DNA of 11,160 nt from Streptomyces sp. NRRL WC-3618 (GTDB lineage Bacteria > Actinomycetota > Actinomycetes > Streptomycetales > Streptomycetaceae): contig NZ_LGDW01000459.1 in assembly GCF_001280005.1 (NCBI RefSeq), forward strand, positions 1 through 11,160, read 5' to 3'. The position numbers were made by a program, and so were the translations under genes. Within the stretch, counting starts at the first letter, position 1; each line of letters starts with the position of its first letter. The notes under the pieces are model-generated. The model was given only the letters and a program-made list of their open reading frames with translations, ran no database searches and was not told where the DNA came from. Below are positions 7,027-11,160 of this stretch, piece by piece.

Positions 7027-8342
7027 ATGCGCAGACGTATTTTCAGTCGCAGACGTCCACCCGCAGTGTTCGCCGCCGTGGTCGCGGCCCTGGCCGCGTT
7101 GGCGGCGCTGCTCGTCGGGACTGCCACGGTGGGATCAACCAGCAGTGGACGTTGACGGACAGCAGCCAGCTGACCGTGTACGGCAACAAGTGCCTGGATG
7201 CCCGGGGCGGTGGCACCACGGCCGGGACCCCGGTGCAGATCTGGACGTGTACCGGCACTGAGAACCAGCAGTGGCGGGTGAACCCCGACGGCACGATCAT
7301 CGGCGTGCGGTCCGGGCTGTGCCTGGAAGCCGCGGGCTGGGGTACGGCCAACGGCACGGAGGCGCGGCTCTGGTCGTGCACCGGCGGCGCCAACCAGAAG
7401 TGGACCGGCCTGTCCGGGGCGAGCAACGCGTGTGCTCTTCCGTCGACCTACCAGTGGACCTCGACCGGCCCGCTGGCGCAGCCGGCGAACGGGCAGCTCG
7501 CGCTGAAGGACTTCACCACCGTGAAGTACAACGGCCAGAACCTGGTCTACGCCACCACCGCCAACGAAAGTGGGTGGGGCTCGACGGGGTTCAGTCCCTT
7601 CACGAACTGGTCGGACATGGGGGCGGCCACCCAGACCCAGATGAACGAGGGCGCGGTGGCGCCCGAACTGTTCTACCTCTCGACCAAGAACATCTGGGTG
7701 CTGGTGGACCAGTGGGGTCAGTACCCGTTCTACTACCGCACGTCCAGCGACCCCACCAACCCCAACGGCTGGTCCGCCCGGCAGCCGCTGTTCACCGGCA
7801 GCCTCCCCGTCGCTGACGGCGGCGGTGCGCTCGACGCGACCATGATCGCCGACAACCAGAACATGTACCTGTTCTTCGCCGGTGACAACGGCAAGATCTA
7901 CCGGGCGAGCATGCCGCTCGGGAACTTCCCCAGCAGTTTCGGCTCTTCGTACACGACGGTCATGAGCGACACAAACAAGGACCTTCTGTTCGAGGCGCCG
8001 GAGGTCTACAAGGTCCAGGGCCGCGACCAGTACCTCATGATCGTCGAGGCGTCGGGTTCGAACCGCTACTTCCGCTCGTTCACCGCCTCCAGCCTGGACG
8101 GTCCGTGGACCGTCCAGGCCGGCAGCGAGAGCAGCCCCTTCGCGGGCCAGGCCAACAGCGGTTCCACCTGGGCCCAGGGCGTCAGCCACGGTGACCTGGT
8201 CCGCAACAACCCCGACCAGACCATGACCATCGATCCCTGCAACCTGCAGTTCCTCTACCAGGGCCTCCTCAAGGACATCCCGCCGAACACCGGCTACATG
8301 AGCCTGCCGTACCGGCCGGGCGTCCTCACCCTCCAGCGCTGA
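7027..8342 (+). pseudogene. GH62 alpha-L-arabinofuranosidase with CBM13, broken by deletion and frameshift (left copy)
   Basis: The ancestral product was a secreted enzyme that trims arabinose from arabinoxylan. The ATG at 7027 (GAGG 5 nt upstream) starts a classical signal peptide, [10 protein letters not shown] plus a long Ala/Val/Leu core ending LLVGTATV, but this frame stops at 7155 after 42 codons. The lectin and catalytic part is in another frame, open to 8342 (TTG at 7152 is its first usable start). It contains a CBM13 with only its last two QxW repeats (NQQW at the edge, [24 protein letters not shown]) and a complete GH62 domain of about 300 residues. The expected GH62 active-site residues are present: base Asp in LKDF (7509-7511), Asp in ALDATM (7833-7835) and acid Glu in LFEAPE (7992-7994). 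About 40-45 residues of signal-peptide end and first CBM13 repeat are missing. Without an in-frame signal peptide the protein should stay inside the cell, so I call it a pseudogene. The promoter and terminator look intact. Confidence 0.85.
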
Positions 8343-8431
8343 CCCACCGGATCCACGGTGACCGCGAAGTGGTGCGGTCCGCCACCGCGTAGACGACCGG
8401 TCCACGACGTGGGCGACTCCACCCGCTGACC
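8335..8431 (+). repeat. 97-bp inverted repeat arm downstream of the left GH62 stop
   Basis: Reading outward from the last codons of the gene, this segment matches the reverse complement of 10043-10139 without gaps at 89 of 97 positions. Identical blocks are 33 bp (8335-8367), 17 bp (8386-8402), 6 bp and 21 bp (8411-8431). The differences are mostly in the 18 bp at 8368-8385. All but the first 8 bp is noncoding. Here the palindrome CGTAGAC-N5-GTCCACG is spoiled by one base (C at 8403). Confidence 0.9.
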
Positions 8432-8432
8432 G

Positions 8433-8463
8433 GGAACCCCAGCCGCGCGTCGGCCGGGGTTCC
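8433..8463 (+). terminator. Hairpin terminator of the left GH62 gene
   Basis: GGAACCCC-A-GCC pairs with GGC-C-GGGGTTCC around a short loop, followed by TCTCTTTC. It lies 90 nt after the GH62 stop and is a diverged version of the stem at 9993-10027. Confidence 0.7.
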
Positions 8464-8475
8464 TCTCTTTCGCCG

Positions 8476-8655
8476 TCAAAAGGCCCGCGCCGTTACGACC
8501 GGGCCGCCGTGCACCTGGTCCCCACCCCCTCGGCGGGCACCTGCCGGCTGTTGATCCGCCGCAACCGCACCACCGGTGACGTGGCCTGCTACCGCTGCTT
8601 CAGCCTGCGGCCAGTACCGCTGCCCGCCCTGGCCCGCGTCGCCGGAACCCGCTGG
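8476..8655 (+). pseudogene. IS701-family transposase relic (60 codons)
   Basis: In frame from 8476 the sequence reads SKGPRRYDRAAVHLVP, then CRLLIRRNRTTGDVACYRCF and RPVPLPALARVAGTRW. This is the conserved stretch before the C-terminal catalytic glutamate of IS701-type DDE transposases (usual form LLIRRNRTTGELAYYRCYS, RPVPLATLVRVAGRRW). After GTRW at 8655, where RVEE would be expected, similarity ends abruptly. There is no start, no rest of the gene and no terminal inverted repeats. It begins within a few bases of the end of the GH62-terminator homology, so it marks the edge of a rearrangement. Family call is from memory of the motif. Confidence 0.75.
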
Positions 8656-8688
8656 AACCGACCGCAGCCGGCGTGGCCCGAGGGCCCC

Positions 8689-9417
8689 TCAGCCTGCCGT
8701 CAGCGTCGCCAGGGCTCGGTCCATCGCGGCGTTGAACTCTTCGGGCGTCAGAGGCAGTCGGGACTTGACGTCCCGACTCCACTGGTCGGCGAGGACCTCG
8801 GCGGAGCCCGCCTCGATACCGTCGAGCGCCGCGTCGGCCAGGTCCGACGGCGCGATCTTGGCCACGGGCCAGCCCGCGGCCATGTCGGTGTCCGCCAGGC
8901 CGAGGTGCACCGCTGTCACGAGCGTGCCCTGCCCGGCGAGCTCCAGGCGGACGCCGTTGGTCATGGCCCAGGCGGCGGCCTTGGTCAGGTGGTAGGCGTT
9001 GGCGCCCTTGCCCCCGAACCACGACATGGCGGACAGGACGTTGACGATCGCGCCCCCGCCGTTCCTGGCGAGCGTCGGCGCGAACTCCCGGATCATTCCC
9101 AGGTGGCCGAACATGTTGGTCTCCAGCTCGTGCCGTACCGCGTCCAGCGAGCCGGTCACCAGGTCGGTCCCCGTACTGATTCCCGCGTTGTTGACGAGCA
9201 GCGAGACGTCCGGGGCGGCCTCGGCGGCGGCCCTCACGGAGGCGGGATCGACGATGTCGAGGGGCAGCACCTCGACCCCGGGCAGGTCCACGGTCTCCGG
9301 TCGGCGGGCCGTCGCGTAGACCTTGCGGGCGCCCCGTTCGAGCAGGCGCTGGGCAAAGGCGCGGCCCAGGCCACGGTTGGCTCCGGTGACAAGGGCAACT
9401 GAGTTGTTGATGTCCAT
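8689..9417 (-). CDS. Short-chain dehydrogenase/reductase (SDR), MerR-controlled
   Basis: A 242-residue NAD(P)-dependent classical SDR oxidoreductase. Cofactor motif TGANRGLG is at 11-18, NNAGIS at 75-80, and the full catalytic tetrad is present: Asn101 (ETNMFG), Ser129 (NVLSAM), Tyr142 and Lys146 (YHLTK). ATARRPE at 35-41, with Arg after the second strand, suggests NADPH preference (inference). The usual proline of the PG motif after strand 6 is replaced (HLGLADTDM). The substrate is unknown. The ATG at 9417 is fixed by homology at the N-terminus and has no Shine-Dalgarno sequence. A -10 box ends 7 nt before it, so the message is probably leaderless. It is divergent from the merR-type gene at 9493. 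The gene lies between two inverted GH62 copies. Confidence 0.93.
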   Translation of the reverse strand: MDINNSVALVTGANRGLGRAFAQRLLERGARKVYATARRPETVDLPGVEVLPLDIVDPASVRAAAEAAPDVSLLVNNAGISTGTDLVTGSLDAVRHELETNMFGHLGMIREFAPTLARNGGGAIVNVLSAMSWFGGKGANAYHLTKAAAWAMTNGVRLELAGQGTLVTAVHLGLADTDMAAGWPVAKIAPSDLADAALDGIEAGSAEVLADQWSRDVKSRLPLTPEEFNAAMDRALATLTAG

Positions 9418-9424
9418 GCCCGGT

Positions 9425-9456
9425 ACGCTAAAACCTGACGTTGACGTCAGAGGCAA
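9425..9456 (-). promoter_or_regulatory. MerR-type promoter of the SDR gene, 20-bp spacer with 16-bp dyad
   Basis: On the minus strand: -35 TTGCCT (9456-9451), spacer 20 bp, -10 TAGCGT (9430-9425). The spacer contains the perfect dyad CTGACGT-TG-ACGTCAG (9435-9450). An over-long 19-20 bp spacer with the operator inside it is the mark of MerR-family activated promoters. On the plus strand a TTGACG (9441-9446) within the dyad could serve merR, implying autoregulation. Confidence 0.75.
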
Positions 9457-9492
9457 GTGCTGGTCGTCAGGACCGGGGTGAGAGGAATCGCC

Positions 9493-9870
9493 ATGACCGT
9501 CACACAGCCCGCGGCCGAGCGGCTGGTCCGCATCGGCGAGGTGGCGCGGGGCGCCGGCGTCTCGGTACGCGCCGTGCGCTATTACGAGCAGCAGGGGCTG
9601 CTCATCGCGGAGCGCAGCCCGTCCGGCCAGCGCCTCTACCGGCAGGACGCCGTCACCCTGGTGCGCTTCTTCCAGCAGATGTTCGCCGCCGGGCTGACCA
9701 GCCGAAGGATCACCGAACTCCTTCCGTGCTGGGACGCCGGGCACACCGACGCCGAGCAACGAGCCATGCTGCGCGCCGAGCGCGACCGTATCCAGGCCAA
9801 GGTCGACGATCTTCAGGCCGCCTTGGACCGCCTCGACGAGGTCATCGCGATCACGGACACGCACCCGTAG
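9493..9870 (+). CDS. MerR-family transcriptional regulator
   Basis: A 125-residue regulator. The winged helix-turn-helix runs from RIGEVARGAGVSVRAVRYYE (13-32) through QQGLL (33-37) to the wing RSPSGQRLYRQDAV (41-54). The C-terminal half is a dimerisation helix (about 88-120, LRAERDRIQAKVDDLQAALD). It has one cysteine (Cys79, LLPCWD) and no metal-binding loop, so it is not a metal sensor of the MerR/CueR kind. The ATG at 9493 has AGAGG 7 nt upstream. It is divergent from the SDR gene, and the dyad between them (9435-9450) sits in the SDR spacer as expected for direct MerR control. This arrangement suggests that it senses a compound or redox signal handled by the SDR. The inducer is unknown. 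Confidence 0.93.
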   Translation: MTVTQPAAERLVRIGEVARGAGVSVRAVRYYEQQGLLIAERSPSGQRLYRQDAVTLVRFFQQMFAAGLTSRRITELLPCWDAGHTDAEQRAMLRAERDRIQAKVDDLQAALDRLDEVIAITDTHP

Positions 9871-9929
9871 GCGCGGCCGGTTCGGACAGCGCACCAGCGA
9901 TCTACGGCTGGAGTGCCAGGCGCTGCGAA

Positions 9930-9953
9930 CAACCGTGCCGGGCACCTCGGTTG
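9930..9953. repeat. Small hairpin downstream of merR
   Basis: CAACCGTGCC pairs with GGCAC and CGGTTG around a 1-nt centre with a 2-nt bulge (CT). It may act as a first, weaker terminator for merR. The stronger stem at 9993-10027 follows. Confidence 0.4.
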
Positions 9954-9992
9954 GTCGTGCCGGGTGCGGGCCGGTCGCGCTGAGGCGCAAGA

Positions 9993-10027
9993 GAGAAACC
10001 CCAGCCGGCGTGCGGCTGGGGTTTCTC
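9993..10027. terminator. Bidirectional terminator between merR and the right GH62 gene
   Basis: Perfect 15-bp stem GAGAAACCCCAGCCG / CGGCTGGGGTTTCTC with a 5-nt loop (GCGTG). It lies 122 nt after the merR stop and 104 nt after the GH62 stop on the other strand, so it can serve both convergent genes. It corresponds to the left GH62 terminator at 8433-8463 but has a longer and perfect stem. Confidence 0.85.
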
Positions 10028-10042
10028 AGGGTGGTCCGTTTC

Positions 10043-10139
10043 GGTCAGCGGGTGGAGTCGCCCGCGTCGTAGACCGGTCGTCTACGCGTTGGGGGACCGG
10101 GCCGCGTCGCGGTCACCGTGGATCCGGTGGGTCAGCGCT
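10043..10139 (-). repeat. 97-bp inverted repeat arm downstream of the right GH62 stop
   Basis: Partner of 8335-8431 (89/97 identical as reverse complement, no gaps). In this copy the dyad CGTAGAC-CGGTC-GTCTACG (10068-10086) is perfect over 7-bp arms, with GACCGGTC nested inside. Such dyads are typical of TetR-type operators, but here it lies downstream of both genes. Confidence 0.9.
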
Positions 10140-11160
10140 GCAGGGTGAGCAGGCCCGGACGGTAGGGCAGCAGGGCGTAGGGGGTGCTGTCCCCAGGCGC
10201 CGGGGGGGTCCGGCCCTGGTAGAGCAGCTGCAGGTTGCAGGGGTCGACGGTCATGGTCTGGTCGTTGTTGTTGCGGACCAGGTCGCCGTGGCTGATGTCG
10301 TTGGTCCAGGTCGCGCCGCTGTTGGCCTTGCCCGCGAAGGGGTTGGACTCGGTGGCGGCCTGCGGGGTCCACGTACCGGTGAGGCTGGTGGCGGTGAAGG
10401 AGCGGAAGTAGCGCTGCTCGTTCGTACCCCGTGCCTCGACGATCATGAGGTACTGGTTCTGGCCCTGGACCTTGTAGACCTGCGGGGCCTCGAACAGGTT
10501 GAGCGCCGTGTCGCTCATGATGGTCGTGAAGGAGCTGAAGGCGCCCGGGAAGTTCCCGATCGGCATGTCCGCCCGGTAGATCTTGCCGTTGTCACCGGCG
10601 AAGAACAGGTACATGTTCTGGCCGTCGGCGATCAGGGTCGGGTCGATCGGGGCGCCGCCGTCACCGGTGGGGAGGCTGCCGGTGAACAGGTTCTGCGGCG
10701 CGGACCAGCCGTTGGGGTTGGTCGGGTCGCTGGACGTGCGGTAGGTGAAGGTCCAGTTGGTGCCCCAGCCCAGCGAGGCCAGTACCCAGATGTTCTTGGG
10801 CGCGAAGTAGAACAGCTGGGGTGCCACCGCACCCTGGTTCATCTTGGTCTGGGTGGCAGACGCCATGTCCGACCAGTTCGTGAACGGAGCGAAGCCCATC
10901 GAGCCCCAGTTGCCGTCGGAGTACGTCCCGTAGACCATGTGCTTGCCGTTGTACATCGTGGTGGTGAAGTCCTTCAGCGCGGCCCACCCGTTCGCCGGCT
11001 GCGCCAGCGCACCGGTCGAGCTCCAGTGGTACGTCGACGGAAGCGCGCAGGAGGTCGCGGTCAGGCCGGTCCACTTCTGGTTGGCGCCGCCGGTGCACGA
11101 CCAGAGCTGCGCCACCGTGCCGTTGGCCGAACCCCAGCCCGCGGCTTCCAGGCACAGGCC
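10132..11160 (-). CDS. GH62 alpha-L-arabinofuranosidase with CBM13 (right copy), N-terminus outside window
   Basis: 342 residues are visible. They start inside the last CBM13 repeat ([22 protein letters not shown]) and run through a complete GH62 catalytic domain ending [14 protein letters not shown]62 enzymes release arabinofuranose side chains from arabinoxylan outside the cell. The expected active-site residues are all present: base Asp in LKDF (10969-10971), the Asp in PIDPT (10642-10644) and the acid Glu in NLFEAP (10489-10491). The frame is open throughout and, unlike the left copy, nothing in the visible part is broken. The start, signal peptide and first CBM13 repeats lie beyond 11160. 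By eye it shares about three quarters of its residues with the left copy, so it is a paralogue rather than a fresh duplicate. It is convergent with merR, with the shared terminator 9993-10027 between. Confidence 0.93.
   Translation of the reverse strand, partial: GLCLEAAGWGSANGTVAQLWSCTGGANQKWTGLTATSCALPSTYHWSSTGALAQPANGWAALKDFTTTMYNGKHMVYGTYSDGNWGSMGFAPFTNWSDMASATQTKMNQGAVAPQLFYFAPKNIWVLASLGWGTNWTFTYRTSSDPTNPNGWSAPQNLFTGSLPTGDGGAPIDPTLIADGQNMYLFFAGDNGKIYRADMPIGNFPGAFSSFTTIMSDTALNLFEAPQVYKVQGQNQYLMIVEARGTNEQRYFRSFTATSLTGTWTPQAATESNPFAGKANSGATWTNDISHGDLVRNNNDQTMTVDPCNLQLLYQGRTPPAPGDSTPYALLPYRPGLLTLQR

Noticed and set aside
7100..7155. Programmed frameshift joining the signal peptide to CBM13
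   Set aside because: There is no slippery heptamer, and the first CBM13 repeat would still be missing, so a deletion explains the region better.
6810..8405. 531-codon minus-strand frame opposite the left GH62 gene
   Set aside because: No recognisable domain, biased composition, and fully antisense to the GH62 domain with intact active-site motifs.
9871..9985. Second transposase remnant between merR and the terminator
   Set aside because: No frame shows transposase motifs; only a small hairpin (9930-9953) is visible.
9418..9990. Longer SDR frame beginning upstream at 9990
   Set aside because: It would run antisense through merR. The ATG at 9417 gives the canonical SDR N-terminus and fits the MerR-type promoter.
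1..11160. tRNA, rRNA, riboswitch or CRISPR array
   Set aside because: No tRNA-like cloverleaf, rRNA sequence or regularly spaced repeat was noticed by eye on either strand.

Overview
The window is high-GC DNA with strong third-position GC bias, GTG and TTG starts, GGAGG-type ribosome binding sites and GTGA gene overlaps. Together with the protein types (an acyl-CoA carboxylase operon with an AtuA-like partner, a CBM13-GH62 arabinofuranosidase, an IS701-type transposase relic) this points to Streptomyces or a close relative. That assignment is from pattern recognition, not a database search.

Left part (1-4970, all minus strand): a tightly packed catabolic operon read right to left. It holds a very short TIGR03084-like gene (89 codons) that has lost its middle, an AtuA/DUF1446-type protein (575 aa), an acyl-CoA carboxylase carboxyltransferase subunit (534 aa) and a biotin carboxylase subunit (455 aa seen, C-terminus and biotin domain outside the window). 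The first three genes are joined by 4-nt GTGA overlaps and the last lies 10 nt downstream. The set fits ATP- and biotin-dependent carboxylation of a branched or isoprenoid-type enoyl-CoA (3-methylcrotonyl-CoA or geranyl-CoA class). The exact substrate cannot be read from the sequence. A perfect 14-bp palindrome lies in the divergent region in front of the operon.

Middle part (5248-6615): a SAM-dependent methyltransferase on the plus strand converges, with an 18-nt gap, on a helical protein of unknown function on the minus strand. A 411-nt divergent region follows, holding a good vegetative-type promoter and several small repeats.

Right part (7027-11160): two related GH62 alpha-L-arabinofuranosidase genes with CBM13 lectin modules point at each other and enclose a divergent SDR oxidoreductase / MerR regulator pair. 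The left GH62 gene is broken. Its signal peptide and its CBM13 are in different reading frames because the segment between them is missing, and the junction is a 15-bp stretch that makes sense in both frames. The right GH62 gene is intact as far as it is visible and runs off the window. Just outside the stop codons the two copies share a 97-bp noncoding block at 89/97 identity, which looks better conserved than the neighbouring coding sequence and contains a palindrome. A 60-codon IS701-type transposase relic sits exactly where the left arm ends. The SDR promoter has the hallmarks of MerR control (20-bp spacer filled by a 16-bp dyad) and probably gives a leaderless message.

No RNA genes, CRISPR arrays or complete mobile elements were seen. 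I found no clear new multi-gene system. The most interesting material is the set of internally deleted genes, the inverted GH62 pair with its conserved 3' flank, and the MerR-SDR control region.
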